A stretch of DNA of 64,000 bases from CAVRTM01 sp963724015 (GCA_963724015.1 CAVRTM010000012.1:310001-374000), one strand, 5' to 3'. Counted from the stretch's first letter, positions 19,777 through 29,692 are shown. The notes: a model not told the origin generated them from the letters alone. A program made the numbers and translations.

Positions 19777-19815
19777 ACGACGCCCCGCTGCCCGTCCCGG
19801 GCGGCGGGGCGTCGT
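19777..19815. terminator. Bidirectional hairpin terminator
   Basis: An 18-base arm at 19777-19794 pairs with 19798-19815 with one mismatch and a three-base loop. It sits between the convergent permease and pntB genes and can end transcription from both sides. Confidence 0.75.
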
Positions 19816-19841
19816 CGTTCCCAGCCGCACAGCGGTCCGCC

Positions 19842-21260
19842 TCAGAGCGACTTGACGCTGTTGACCACCTTGGTGAGCGACTCCTTGGCGTCCCCGAACA
19901 GCAGCATCGTGCGGGGGTCGTACAGCAGCTCGTTCTCGATGCCGGCGAAGCCCGGGCGCATCGAGCGCTTGAGGAAGACCACCTGCTGGGCCTGGCCGAC
20001 CTCGAGGATCGGCATGCCGTAGATCGGCGCGCCGGGCGTCGTCTTCGCCGCGGGGTTGACCACGTCGTTGGCGCCGACGACCAGCGCCACGTCCGTGGTG
20101 GGAAACGCGGGGTTGACCTCCTCCATCTCCTTGAGCGCCTCGTACGGCACGTTGGCCTCGGCCAGCAGGACGTTCATGTGCCCCGGCATCCGGCCGGCCA
20201 CGGGGTGGATGCCGTAGAGCACCTCGATGCCGCGCGCCTCGAGCAGGTCGGCCAGCTCGCGGATGGTGTGCTGGGCCTGCGCGACCGCGAGCCCGTAGCC
20301 GGGCACGATGACGACCTTGCGCGCGTAGCCGAGCAGGATGGCGACGTCCTCGGGCGAGCCGGAGCGCACGGGCCGCTCCTCCCCCGGGCCGGCCGTGACC
20401 GCCGTGCCCGCACGGAAGGCGCCGAACAGCGTCGAGGTCAGCGAGCGGCCCATCGCGGCCGCCATCAGGCGGGTCAGGATCGTGCCGCTGGCGCCGACGA
20501 GCGTGCCGGCCACGAGGAGCAGCACGTTGTCCAGGACGTAGCCGCTGGCGGCGACCGTCAGGCCGGTGAACGCGTTGAGCAGCGAGATGACGATCGGCAC
20601 GTCCGCGCCGCCGACGGGCAGCACGAACAGCACCCCGACCAGCAGCGCGACCACCGCGAGCGCGAGCAGCAGCAGGGGCGAGACGGCGGCGTCCTGCGCG
20701 TCGACGACGACCGCGACGGCGAGGGCCACGCCCGCGGCAAGGCTGCCGCCGAAGAGGTAGGGACCGCCGGGAAACGTCACGGGGCGGGTGGTCATCAGCT
20801 CCTGCAGCTTGGCGAACGTGACGCAGGACCCGGAGAAGGAGACCGCGCCCACGAGCACGGTGAACGCGCCGGCGGCCGCGGCCACGGACGCGGACCCGGT
20901 GCTCACGCCACCGGCCAGCCCGTGCGTCCCGGACAGCTCGAGCCCGGCGACCAGGGCCGCTGCGGCTCCACCCACCCCGTTGAAGAGCGCCACCAGCTGC
21001 GGCATCTGGGTCATGGCCACACGCCGCGCCGCCGGCACGCCGAGCGCGGTGCCGACGACGATCGCCGCGACGATCAGGGGGATGTGCCTCAGGTCGCCGG
21101 AGAAGAAGGTGACCAGCACGGCCAGGACCGCCCCGCCGGCGCCGATCTGGTTGCCGCGCCGGGCGGAGCCGGGCGAGGACAGGCCCTTGAGCGCGAGGAT
21201 GAAGCAGACGGCGGCGACGAGGTAGCCGATCGCGGTCCACGTCGGGGACAGCAGGTTCAT
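19842..21260 (-). CDS. pntB: NAD(P) transhydrogenase beta subunit
   Basis: A 472-residue protein of normal length. Eight or nine membrane helices (residues 1-260) precede the soluble NADP(H)-binding domain III, seen as VIVPGYGLAVAQAQHTI, GIHPVAGRMPGHMNVLLAEA and VALVVGANDVVNPAA. With PntAA and PntAB it forms the proton-translocating transhydrogenase that makes NADPH at the membrane. Its ATG overlaps the stop of the preceding gene, so translation is coupled. It is the last gene of a three-gene operon. Confidence 0.93.
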   Translation of the reverse strand: MNLLSPTWTAIGYLVAAVCFILALKGLSSPGSARRGNQIGAGGAVLAVLVTFFSGDLRHIPLIVAAIVVGTALGVPAARRVAMTQMPQLVALFNGVGGAAAALVAGLELSGTHGLAGGVSTGSASVAAAAGAFTVLVGAVSFSGSCVTFAKLQELMTTRPVTFPGGPYLFGGSLAAGVALAVAVVVDAQDAAVSPLLLLALAVVALLVGVLFVLPVGGADVPIVISLLNAFTGLTVAASGYVLDNVLLLVAGTLVGASGTILTRLMAAAMGRSLTSTLFGAFRAGTAVTAGPGEERPVRSGSPEDVAILLGYARKVVIVPGYGLAVAQAQHTIRELADLLEARGIEVLYGIHPVAGRMPGHMNVLLAEANVPYEALKEMEEVNPAFPTTDVALVVGANDVVNPAAKTTPGAPIYGMPILEVGQAQQVVFLKRSMRPGFAGIENELLYDPRTMLLFGDAKESLTKVVNSVKSL

Positions 21261-21611
21261 CGCGCGCCCTCCTCGCCGGGCGCCGGACCGGAACCCGGGC
21301 CGGACGACGGGCCGGTGCCGGCGACCGGTCGCTGCCCACGGCCCCTGAACATCTGCAGCATCCGGTCGGTCACCACGAAACCGCCGACCATGTTGACCGT
21401 GGCGAGCACCACCGACAGCAGGCCCAGCACCAGCCCCACGGTGGAGTCGGTCTGGCCCGTGACGATGATCGACCCGACCAGGATCACGCCGTGGATCGCG
21501 TTGGCGCCGCTCATCAAGCGGGGTGTGCAACGTGGTGGAGACCTTGGAGACCACCTCGAAGCCGACGAAGACCGCGAGGACGAAGATCGTCAGCAGGGCG
21601 ATGCCGTCCAT
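21257..21611 (-). CDS. pntAB: NAD(P) transhydrogenase alpha subunit 2, membrane part (one inserted base)
   Basis: A 117-residue membrane subunit after correction. The N-terminal frame gives MDGIALLTIFVLAVFVGFEV and STTLHTPL. The second frame gives SGANAIHGVILVGSIIV to the end. An extra A on the plus strand near 21516 (CTTGATG for CTGATG on the coding strand) breaks the frame; without it the length is normal for split-type PntA2. TGATG overlaps couple it to pntAA and pntB. It supplies helices of the proton channel. Confidence 0.88.
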
Positions 21612-22733
21612 CACGCCTCCAGGAGCGCTGCGGTGGGGGCGTGCCGGACCACGCCGTCATGGACGATGCACGCGCCGTCGAGGACCGCGTCCTCCAGGTC
21701 GAGGACGAAGCCCTCGGGAGTGAGGGCGAGCGCGAGCAGGTTCGTGACGTTCTTGGCGTAGAGCCGGGAGGCGTCGACCGGCATCGCGGAGGCGGCGTCG
21801 GCCATGCCGTACAGCCGCACGCCGTCGACGGTGGTCTCCTCCCCGGGCAGCGCGCCCTCGATGTTGCCGCCGCTCTCGGCGGCGAGGTCCACCGCGACCG
21901 AGCCCCTCGGCATACCGGCGAGCATGGCGCGGGTCACCAGCAGCGGAGCCGGCCGCCCGGGGACCGCGGCGGTGGTGATCAGGACGTCCGACCGGGCGAG
22001 GTGCGGTGCGAGCGCCTCCTGCTGGCGGACCGCGCGGTCCTGCGACAGCTCACGGGCGTAGCCGCCGACGCCCTCGACCGCGTCCAGGCCCAGCTCGAGG
22101 AACGTGGCGCCCATGGAGCGGACCTCGTCGGCGGAGGAGGGACGCACGTCGTACGCCGCGACGACGGCGCCGAGCCGGCGCGCGGTCGCGATCGCCTGCA
22201 GGCCGGCCACCCCCGCCCCGAGCACCAGCACCCGGGCGGGCGGCACCGTGCCGGCCGCGGTCATGAACAGCGGGAAGAACCGGGGCAGGCGCATCGCCGC
22301 CTCCAGCGCGCAGCGGTAGCCGGCCACCAGGGCCTGGGAGGTCAGGGCGTCCATCGACTGCGCCCGGGAGATGCGCGGCACCAGCTCCATCGCCAGCGCC
22401 GTGACCCCGGCCGCCTGCAGGGCGCGTATGCCGTCCAGCTCGCCCGGTCCGGTGACGAACCCGACGGTGACCGCACCCGCCCGCAGCCGGGCGACCTGGC
22501 CGGGAAGGAGCGGGCGGACGTGCAGGACGAGATCGGCGCCACCCAGCACGTCACCCGATGCGCACGTCGGCACCCACGGCCCGGTAGTCGTCGTCGCGGG
22601 CGAGCAGGCCCTGCCCCGCGCCGGACTCGACGCACACGTCGTGGCCCTGACCCACCAGGAGGGCCGCCGCCTCGGGCGTCAGGGCGACCCGGCGCTCGCC
22701 CGGTCTCGTCTCGGCGGGAACGCTGACCAACAT
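21611..22733 (-). CDS. pntAA: NAD(P) transhydrogenase alpha subunit 1, NAD(H)-binding part (one inserted base)
   Basis: A 373-residue soluble subunit after correction. It starts MLVSVPAETRPGERRVALTP, the conserved alanine-dehydrogenase/PntA N-terminus. It continues in a second frame with VLVLGAGVAGLQAIATARRLGA (Rossmann GxGxxG), VLITTAAVPGRPAP and VAVDLAAESGGNIE. The frames meet near 22560, where one inserted base separates ADVR from SGDVLGGAD. A TAGGTT hexamer six bases before the ATG at 22733 suggests a leaderless operon start. It binds NAD(H) and exchanges hydride with PntB. Confidence 0.9.
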
Positions 22734-22826
22734 GACCTGAACCTAGGGGATACCAGCGCCGGGCGTGGCCTTCCGCCGTGGATAGGGTTGACCCTTCGCA
22801 GCGGCGGGACGGGTCGAGGAAGAGGG

Positions 22827-23402
22827 ATGGCAGTGGTCGTTCGGGACATCACGATCGTGGGGCACCGCGTGCTGCACCAGCCGACCAAGCCGGTCGGCGA
22901 GGTGACGGCGGAGGTCCGCGACCTGGTGCAGGACATGTTCGACACCATGGCCGCAGCCGACGGTGTGGGTCTGGCCGCCAACCAGGTCGGGGTGCCGTTG
23001 CGGCTGTTCGTCTACGACTGCCCGGACGACGAGGGCGTGGTGCACCGCGGCTGCGTGCTCAACCCGCGGCTCGAGGTGGGGCCGAGGCCGACCGGCCGCC
23101 CGGGCGATGACGACGACGAGGGCTGCCTGTCCGTGCCGGGCGAGCAGTTCCCCACCGGCCGCCCGGACTGGGCCCGCGTCACCGGCACGGACCTGGACGG
23201 CGCCGCGGTGGAGCTGGAAGGCACCGGCCTGTTCGCCCGGTGCCTGCAGCACGAGACCGACCACCTGGACGGGCTGCTCTACCTCGACCGCCTGGTCGGT
23301 ACGACGAAGCGGGAGGCCAAGCGCGCGGTCCGCGACCGCGGGTGGGGCGAGCGCCGGCAGCTGACGTGGGACCCGTCGACGACCAAGGCCGAGGACGTCT
23401 GA
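22827..23402 (+). CDS. def: Peptide deformylase
   Basis: A 191-residue enzyme with all three deformylase motifs: GVGLAANQVG, EGCLSVPG and QHETDHLDG. The Cys and two His bind the metal and the Glu is catalytic. It removes the formyl group from new N-termini. GAGGAAGAGGG lies directly before the ATG at 22827. Divergent from the pnt operon. Confidence 0.95.
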   Translation: MAVVVRDITIVGHRVLHQPTKPVGEVTAEVRDLVQDMFDTMAAADGVGLAANQVGVPLRLFVYDCPDDEGVVHRGCVLNPRLEVGPRPTGRPGDDDDEGCLSVPGEQFPTGRPDWARVTGTDLDGAAVELEGTGLFARCLQHETDHLDGLLYLDRLVGTTKREAKRAVRDRGWGERRQLTWDPSTTKAEDV

Positions 23403-23467
23403 GCTCTCGGGAGCATCCCGTCTCGAGGCACTGACACCGGCCCGCCTCTGACCGCGATGAAGACGCG

Positions 23468-23992
23468 TCACGCATCGCGCAGCAGGGCGCGCGTGTAGCG
23501 GCGGCGGTACCAGCGCTGGGCGACCAGGGCCGCTGGGAACGCCAGCCGCCAGAAGCCGCCGGCCGGAGCCGTCACGGACCGCAGCGTCAGCCACACGGCG
23601 CCATCCAGGGAGCGGTGGACGACGAACGCCTCCTCACCGCGGACGGGGTGCCCGTGCCGAGTGCCGTAGGCGAACCCGCACCGATCAGGTTCGTCCACCA
23701 CGGCGACGACACGGACCGGCTCTCGCAGTCCCAGCGGCCCCAGCGAGGCAACCAGCGTGTAGTCCTGCCCCTCGCGGACCCGGAGCTCATCACCGGGTCC
23801 CGCCACGGTGAAGCCGCTGCGGGTCTTGACGGCCCATCGGAGCACGGCCGATGCAGCGACCTGCCACTGCTCGTCCCCGTGCCCGATGCGGGTGGTCCGC
23901 TCGAAGCGCCGATACCCAGCTGGGCCGTCCTCCCAGACCGCTTCCTCGACGCGTGTCGCGCCCACCGGGGCGTAGCTCAGGTCTCGCGTCAT
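23468..23992 (-). CDS. DUF1990 family protein
   Basis: A 174-residue protein matching DUF1990. It has LSYAPVGATR near the start, FAYGTRHGHPVRGEEAFVV in the centre, and WYRRRYTRALL at the end. The RYTRALL-type ending and the GTxxGHxxxGEE motif are the family marks. The fold is thought to be START/SRPBCC-like; no function is established. The ATG at 23992 gives the typical length. It is convergent with def. Confidence 0.82.
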   Translation of the reverse strand: MTRDLSYAPVGATRVEEAVWEDGPAGYRRFERTTRIGHGDEQWQVAASAVLRWAVKTRSGFTVAGPGDELRVREGQDYTLVASLGPLGLREPVRVVAVVDEPDRCGFAYGTRHGHPVRGEEAFVVHRSLDGAVWLTLRSVTAPAGGFWRLAFPAALVAQRWYRRRYTRALLRDA

Positions 23993-24083
23993 GACCGCGA
24001 TTCTGACCGACGCGAGCGCCACGGACGGGCCCTTCTCGGGGACGGTCTGCGCACAGGGGCCGCGCCCCCTACGCTCACCGGGC

Positions 24084-24461
24084 ATGACCGCTGCCGCCGC
24101 CATCGCCGTGTGCGTGCTCCTGGGGGCGCTTGCCGTGTTCCAGGTGCTCCTGGTCTGCCGCTTCCCGCTCGGGCGGTTCGCCTGGGGCGGCCAGCACGAG
24201 GTCCTCCCTGCGCGGCTGCGGGTCGGCAGCGTGTCCGCCATCGCGGTCTACGTCGTCATGGGCTGGGTGGTGCTCGCTCGCGCCGGGCTGCTCGGCGGCG
24301 GTCATGGCGTCGTACGCATGGCGACGTGGGTCATTGCGGGCTTCTTCCTGCTCGGTGCGGCCGGCAACCTGGGCTCACGGAGCCGATCCGAGCGCGTGGT
24401 GATGACGCCGATCGCTCTGGTGCTCGCGTCCCTGACCGCGACCGTCGCAGCCCTGGGCTGA
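24084..24461 (+). CDS. Small four-helix membrane protein
   Basis: A 125-residue protein with four hydrophobic segments (residues about 5-25, 50-68, 78-98 and 106-123). I do not recognise a named family. A TACGCT hexamer at 24070-24075 lies eight bases before the ATG and there is no Shine-Dalgarno, so it is probably leaderless. Confidence 0.62.
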   Translation: MTAAAAIAVCVLLGALAVFQVLLVCRFPLGRFAWGGQHEVLPARLRVGSVSAIAVYVVMGWVVLARAGLLGGGHGVVRMATWVIAGFFLLGAAGNLGSRSRSERVVMTPIALVLASLTATVAALG

Positions 24462-24543
24462 GTCGCCGGACCACGCCGGAGCTGAAGGTCCGCCGGCACA
24501 CGCGCGTTCACAGGCGGCCCCGGCAGGACTCGTGGCCGCGGGA

Positions 24544-24587
24544 AAGAGCCTGCCGCCGTTGCACCCTCGCACCGACGGCAGGCTCTT
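24544..24587. terminator. Hairpin terminator between convergent genes
   Basis: Perfect 12-base arms, AAGAGCCTGCCG at 24544-24555 and its complement at 24576-24587, enclose a 20-base loop. It follows the small membrane protein and, on the other strand, the pirin gene. Confidence 0.7.
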
Positions 24588-24593
24588 CGTACG

Positions 24594-25568
24594 TCAGGCC
24601 ATGCCACCCACGTCGCCGTGCGGCACGGGCTGGCCCAGCCGGCCCGCGTTGTGGTCCTCGAAGGCCTGGACCAGCTCCGAGCGGGTGTTCATCACGAACG
24701 GACCGGCCCAGGCGATCGGCTCGCGGATCGGCAGGCCGCCGAGCAGGATGACCTCCAGACCCGCGGCGTGACGGGCCTCCTGGCTCTGCGCGGCCGACAG
24801 CCGCAGGGCGTCCCCGCGACCGAGCACGGCCAGCTGACCGGTGCCGATCGGCGTCTGGTCCGGGCCGACGAACCCGTTACCGCCCATCACGTACGCGAGG
24901 GCGTTGAAGTCCTGCCGCCACGGCAGCTCGAGCTCGGCACCGGGGTGGATCGTCGCGTGCACCATGGTCATCGGCGTGTGGGTGGAGCCGGGCCCGGCGT
25001 GTCCGGCCACGTCGCCGGCGATCACCCGCAGCAGCGAGCCACCGTCGGCCGAGGTCAGCAGTGCCACCTCACCCGAGCGCAGGTCCTGGTAGCGCGGGGC
25101 GATCAGCTTGTCGGCGCTGGGCAGGTTGACCCACAGCTGGAACCCGTGGAACAGGCCGCCGGAGACGACCAGGTGCTCCGGCGGAGCCTCGATGTGCAGG
25201 ATTCCGCTTCCGGCGGTCATCCACTGGGTGTCCCCGTTGGTGATGGTGCCGCCGCCACCGAAGGAGTCGTGGTGGTCGAAGATCCCGTCGATGATGTAGG
25301 TCACCGTCTCGAAGCCGCGGTGCGGGTGCCAGGGGGTGCCCTTGGGCTCACCGGGCGCGTACTCCACCGCGCCCATCTCGTCCATGTGGATGAACGGGTC
25401 CAGCAGCTTCAGGTCGATCCCGGCAAAGGCCCGCTTCACCGGGAAGCCTTCGCCCTCGAAGGAGGACGGGGCGCTGGTGACGGAGACCACCGGGCGCTGC
25501 GCGGCGCCGGCTGCAGGGGCGGCGACCCGGGGCAGCACGGTCAGGTCCTTGACGGTCATGGCTGGCAT
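24594..25568 (-). CDS. Pirin-family cupin protein
   Basis: A 324-residue double-cupin protein. The first cupin holds PHRGFETVTYIIDG, HHDSFG and MTAGSGILHIE, with the histidines and glutamate of the pirin metal site. WVNLP and a second cupin (residues about 190-290) follow. Some pirins have quercetin-dioxygenase activity; in bacteria the role varies. The ATG at 25568 is chosen because GGGAG lies six bases upstream; a second ATG six bases before it would sit on that site. An A/T-rich patch just upstream (25580-25605) is its likely promoter. Confidence 0.9.
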   Translation of the reverse strand: MPAMTVKDLTVLPRVAAPAAGAAQRPVVSVTSAPSSFEGEGFPVKRAFAGIDLKLLDPFIHMDEMGAVEYAPGEPKGTPWHPHRGFETVTYIIDGIFDHHDSFGGGGTITNGDTQWMTAGSGILHIEAPPEHLVVSGGLFHGFQLWVNLPSADKLIAPRYQDLRSGEVALLTSADGGSLLRVIAGDVAGHAGPGSTHTPMTMVHATIHPGAELELPWRQDFNALAYVMGGNGFVGPDQTPIGTGQLAVLGRGDALRLSAAQSQEARHAAGLEVILLGGLPIREPIAWAGPFVMNTRSELVQAFEDHNAGRLGQPVPHGDVGGMA

Positions 25569-25594
25569 GCGCATCTCCCTCGATAATTTCGAAT

Positions 25595-26066
25595 TCAACT
25601 ATCGGGGGAACGTCGCGTCCTGTCAAGGCATTCCCGGGCGTCGGCCGGCCCGTTCCGGAGCCGTCCGTTCCGACCCGGTCCGTTACGGAGCCGTCCGCTC
25701 CCGGCGCCGTGCGCTCCGGCGACGTCATCCGGTCCCGGCTCGGCCGCCGAGGCGGCCGACCGCACGGTCGCCCAGACCAGCCGGGCCGCCGCCCAGCTCA
25801 CCAGCAACGCCGCCACGAAGCGGACCAGCGCCGTCTGCACCGACAGGTTCCCGTCGAGGACCAGCACCACCGCCGGCACGAACATCACCAGGGCGATCGA
25901 GAGGACGGGCCGCGGGGGCGTCCGAGGTGTGCGCCCCGCCGTGCCCGCTGCCTCCGTCGCCGCCGCCCCAGTCACCGGGACGTCCCCACCGCCGCCGGGA
26001 CGTCCGCTGGGCCTGTGCCGGCTGGCGGACGGCCGCCGCCGGCCGGGACATGGTCTGCTCGCTCAT
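25595..26066 (-). CDS. Small membrane protein at the end of the flagellar operon (one probable indel)
   Basis: The best start is the ATG at 26066. It has a strong GGAGGGAGG site and overlaps the stop of the FlhF-like gene as ATGA. From there the frame begins MSEQTMSRPAAA. The hydrophobic part (VLSIALVMFVPAVVLVL, then FVAALLVSWAAARLVWA) is in the next frame and ends at 25595. One extra base near 25915 explains this; correction gives about 156 residues with two helices and a basic, low-complexity tail. Family not recognised. Translational coupling suggests a flagellar or motility link. Confidence 0.6.
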
Positions 26067-27572
26067 CGTCGGCCTCCCTCCATCGTCAGCATGGCCATCC
26101 ACCGGGACACGCTCGCGCGCCGCCCGTCCAGCAGCCCGATCGGCAGCGGGCCGGCCAGTGACGCGGCGGGGTCACCCGTCGCGGGCACGTTCTCGAGCGC
26201 CACCGCGTCGACCTCGCCGATCAGCTCGGCCCAGGAGACGACGTCGGCCACCTTGGTCGAGGCCTGGGCGACCGCCCACGTGAACGTCGGCGCGAGGGCC
26301 GACACGACGGAGCCGACCCAGGCCCGGGCGGCCGGGGGCAGGGCCGCCTCCACCACCACGATCGTGCTGCCGGTGGACTGCCGCCAGCGGTGCCGCCGTA
26401 CGGCGATGTCGGCCGGGTCGGACAGCAGCTGCCCGACCGGTACGTCGTGGCCGCTGGAGGTGGCCGGTACGGCGAGGTGGATGCCGGAGGGGTCCACCCC
26501 CAGCTCGAAGGACAGCGTCCGCGCCACCCGCATCGCCGCGGACAGCTCACCCACCACGGCGATCACCTGGCCCGGCGCCGGTGCCATCAGCGGTGCGGGC
26601 GGTCGGGACTCCACCCAGGACAGGAGCCGCCGGTAGACGGTGGGGGCATCGGAGGCGTCCTCGAGGACCTGTGCCGGCACGCCGAGCCGCACCGCCCGTG
26701 CCACCAGCGCGGCGCTCTCGTCGAGGTGCAGCGCGCTGCGGCCGGTGGCGCGCGGCTGCGCAGGCGGTCCCGGGCGGCGGTCCGCCGGGGCGACGTGATG
26801 CTGAGCGGCTCGCGACTGCAGCGGTGCCACGGGTTGCTCACGAACCATCGGTTGCTCGGGAACGATCGACTGCTCAGGGACGAACGACCGCTCAGGAACC
26901 AGCGGTCGCTGGGAGCCCACGGGCTGCTGCAGCGTCTCGGGAGCGCCGACCGGTGCACGGCGCCGGCCACGGGTCCGCGCCGAGGCGGACGAACGTCGGC
27001 GGCTCCTCCCCCGGCGCCACGGGCGCGGCCTGCGGTGAGGAGACCGACGCGGCAACCGGCATGGCAACCGGCATGGCAACCGGTGCCGGGGCCTCCGCGA
27101 CGGAGTGCTGCAGTCGCGACAACACCTCGGCGAACGACGCGGACTCGGTCGACATCGGCGCCGTACCACCTGCAGCGGTGGACGTGAGGGCGGCGAACGG
27201 CGCCGGGGCCGGCTGGGAGCCGGCCCCGCCCGCCCAGGCAGCGGGGCCGCTGCCGCTTGCGGGCACTCCGGGCGGGCCGGGGTGCCGCTGGTGGGCGACG
27301 TGCTCCTCCCGGTTCAGCTGCTCGACGAGGTCCATCACCGTGCGGGCGGTCGGGGCGGCGGGCACCGCCCGACCGGGGGCAGGGCCACCGGCCGCGACCT
27401 CGTGCACCTCGACCTCGAGGTGGTAGCGCTCGCGGGCGAAGAAGCCGCCGACCCCGCCGCGGCGGATCCGCTCGGCGTGGACGACGCGGGCTCCCGGCCC
27501 GTACTCGGCGCGGACCTGGTCGAGCAGGCTCGGCAGGTCGGGGCCCTCAAGCCGCAGGTGCGTGGACGACAT
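26063..27572 (-). CDS. FlhF-like protein with degenerate GTPase domain (one inserted base)
   Basis: A 502-residue protein after removing one base near 26957. The N-terminus (MSSTHLRLEGPDLPSLLDQVRAEYG, then RIRRGGVGGFFARERY) matches the FlhF N-domain. A long Pro/Ala/Val-rich linker follows. The C-terminal half has the SRP-GTPase layout, but the P-loop position reads VVGELSAAMRVARTL instead of GxxGxGKTT, so GTP binding is doubtful. Its start lies 26 bases inside flhA and its stop overlaps the next start. FlhF helps place flagella in other bacteria; here a non-catalytic role is inferred. Confidence 0.72.
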
Positions 27573-29604
27573 TCACGACTCCAACAGGGACGATGTTGAG
27601 CTGACCGCCGAGCTCGGCGTAGGACAGGACCGGCAGACGCGGAGCGGCCGTCTCGACGAGGCGGCGGACCGGGAGGCGCAGCGGCTGGGCGCAGACGAGC
27701 ACCGGGTGGTCACCGGTCTGCTCGGCCTGCTCGGCGAGGCGGGCGGCCTCGACGGCCAGCCGCTCGGCGTACATCGGGTCGAGCATGAGGAAGCTGCCGG
27801 ACTCCCCGCTGCGCAGGGCCTCCAGCAGCGTCTGCTCCAGCAACGGGTCGAAGGTCAGCACCGGCAGCCGACCGTCAGAGGCGTGGTCGGCCGAGATCGC
27901 CGGGCCGAGCGCTCCGCGGGCCGCCTCGACCAGGCCGTCGGGGTCGACGCTGGTGCGCGCGCGGGCCGACATGGCCTCGAAGATCCGCACCAGGTCGCGG
28001 ATGCAGACCCGTTCGGCCAGCAGCGACTGCAGGCAGCGCTGGATCTCACCCAGCGTGAGCGGCGTCGGGGTGAGCTCCTCGACGACGACCGGGTGCGTGG
28101 CCTTGGTCATGTCGATGAGCGTCTTGACGTCCTCGCGGCCGAGGAGCTGGGAGGCGTGGGTGCGCACGACCTCGGCCAGGTGGGTGGTCACCACCGAGGA
28201 CCGGTCCACCACCGTCGCGCCGGTGAGCCCGACGTGCCGGCGCATCTCGACCGGCACCCACTTGGCGTCCAGCCCGAAGACGGGCTCTCGGGTGACCGTG
28301 CCCGGCAGCGAGCCGAGGTCGTCGCCGATCGCGAGCAGCATCCCCGCCGGCGCCTCGCCGCGGGCGACCTCGACGCCGTGCAGGCGGATCGCGTAGGTGC
28401 GCGGCGGCAGGTCGAGGTTGTCGCGGGTCCGCACCAGCGGGATCACGATGCCGAGCTCCAGGGCGAGCTTGCGCCGCAGGGCGCGCACCCGGTCCAGCAG
28501 GTCACCGCCGGTGCTCGCGTCGACCAGGTCGATCAGGTCGTAGGCCAGCTCCAGCTCCAGCGGCTCGACCCGCATGTCGCGGGCGATGGACTCCGGGCTG
28601 TCCGGTGAGGGAGCCGCCGCGAGCGCCGCTGCCGTGGCCTCCTGAGGGGCGCCTGCGCCGGAGCCGTCCTGCTTCGGCAGCCGCTGGGCGATGACGAGCA
28701 CCGCGCCGCCGACCAGCAGGAACGGCAGCTTGGGCAGGCCGGGGATCATCGCCAGCGCGATGATCGCGCTGCCGGCGATCTGCACCGCGCGGCGCTGCGC
28801 GCCGAACTGCTTGAGCAGGTCGCTGCCCATGTCGCCCTCGGTGGTGGCCCGGGTGACGATCAGGCCGGTCGAGATCGAGATGAGCAGGGCCGGGATCTGG
28901 GAGACGAGGCCGTCCCCGATGGACAGCAGGCTGTACGTCGAGATCGCGTCGCCCATGGACTGGTGCCGCTGCACCACGCCGACGAAGAAGCCACCGAACA
29001 GGTTGACCAGCGTGATGACGATGGCGGCGATCGCGTCGCCCTTGACGAACTTGGAGGCACCGTCCATCGCGCCGTAGAAGTCGGCCTCCTGGGACACCTC
29101 GGCCCGGCGGCGGCGCGCCTGGTCCTCGTCGATCAGGCCGGAGTTGAGGTCGGCGTCGATGGCCATCTGCTTGCCGGGCATCGCATCGAGGGTGAACCGC
29201 GCCGCCACCTCGGCGACGCGGCCGGCGCCGTTGGTGATGACGACGAACTGGATGACCACCAGGATCACGAAGATCACCAGCCCGACGACCAGCGACCCGC
29301 CGACGACGAAGTGGCCGAAGGACTCGATCACCTTGCCGGCGAAGCCGTCCAGCAGCACCAGGCGGGTCGCGCTGACGTTGAGCGCCAGCCGGAACATCGT
29401 GGCGATCAGCAGCAGCGACGGGAAGACGGCGAAGTCCAGCGGTCGGGTGACCGACAGGCTGACCAGGAGGATGAGCACCGCGCCGGTGATGTTCACGGCG
29501 ATGAGCAGGTCGAGCACGATCGTCGGCAGCGGCACGACCATCATCACGACGATGCCGATGATCGCAGCGGGGATGCCGATCTGACCGATCCGGCTGGATT
29601 TCAC
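27547..29604 (-). CDS. flhA: Flagellar export gate protein FlhA
   Basis: An intact 685-residue protein. Eight membrane helices (residues 1-310) include the FHIPEP-type region around DLLIAVNITGAVLILLVSL, and FTLDAMPGKQMAIDADLNSGLI is the conserved cytoplasmic loop. A four-part cytoplasmic domain (about 350-685) docks chaperone-substrate complexes. It forms the nonameric ring of the flagellar type III export gate. The start is a GTG at 29604 with GAGG just upstream. A FliA-type promoter lies about 60 bases upstream, so flhA and the two genes after it can form a separate transcript. Confidence 0.97.
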   Translation of the reverse strand: MKSSRIGQIGIPAAIIGIVVMMVVPLPTIVLDLLIAVNITGAVLILLVSLSVTRPLDFAVFPSLLLIATMFRLALNVSATRLVLLDGFAGKVIESFGHFVVGGSLVVGLVIFVILVVIQFVVITNGAGRVAEVAARFTLDAMPGKQMAIDADLNSGLIDEDQARRRRAEVSQEADFYGAMDGASKFVKGDAIAAIVITLVNLFGGFFVGVVQRHQSMGDAISTYSLLSIGDGLVSQIPALLISISTGLIVTRATTEGDMGSDLLKQFGAQRRAVQIAGSAIIALAMIPGLPKLPFLLVGGAVLVIAQRLPKQDGSGAGAPQEATAAALAAAPSPDSPESIARDMRVEPLELELAYDLIDLVDASTGGDLLDRVRALRRKLALELGIVIPLVRTRDNLDLPPRTYAIRLHGVEVARGEAPAGMLLAIGDDLGSLPGTVTREPVFGLDAKWVPVEMRRHVGLTGATVVDRSSVVTTHLAEVVRTHASQLLGREDVKTLIDMTKATHPVVVEELTPTPLTLGEIQRCLQSLLAERVCIRDLVRIFEAMSARARTSVDPDGLVEAARGALGPAISADHASDGRLPVLTFDPLLEQTLLEALRSGESGSFLMLDPMYAERLAVEAARLAEQAEQTGDHPVLVCAQPLRLPVRRLVETAAPRLPVLSYAELGGQLNIVPVGVVNVVHAPAA

Positions 29605-29664
29605 GGGACCTCACGTGCTCGGGTCGACCGTCCTGGGCCTGTGGGGTGCCGTCCTGGCGACCTC

Positions 29665-29692
29665 CCATCGGCCGGGCGGGGCCCGACCTGAG
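29665..29692 (-). promoter_or_regulatory. FliA (sigma-28) type promoter before flhA
   Basis: On the minus strand CTCA (29692-29689) is followed after 16 bases by GCCGATGG (29672-29665). This matches the actinobacterial FliA consensus CTCA-N15-17-GCCGATAA and lies about 60 bases before the flhA start. Confidence 0.75.

Noticed and set aside
23820..23860. GGCCGATGC in the DUF1990 region as a FliA promoter
   Set aside because: There is no CTCA at the 15-17 base distance and the site is inside a gene.
27562..28608. Plus-strand frame antisense to flhA
   Set aside because: flhA is intact and conserved; the frame has no ribosome site or family features.
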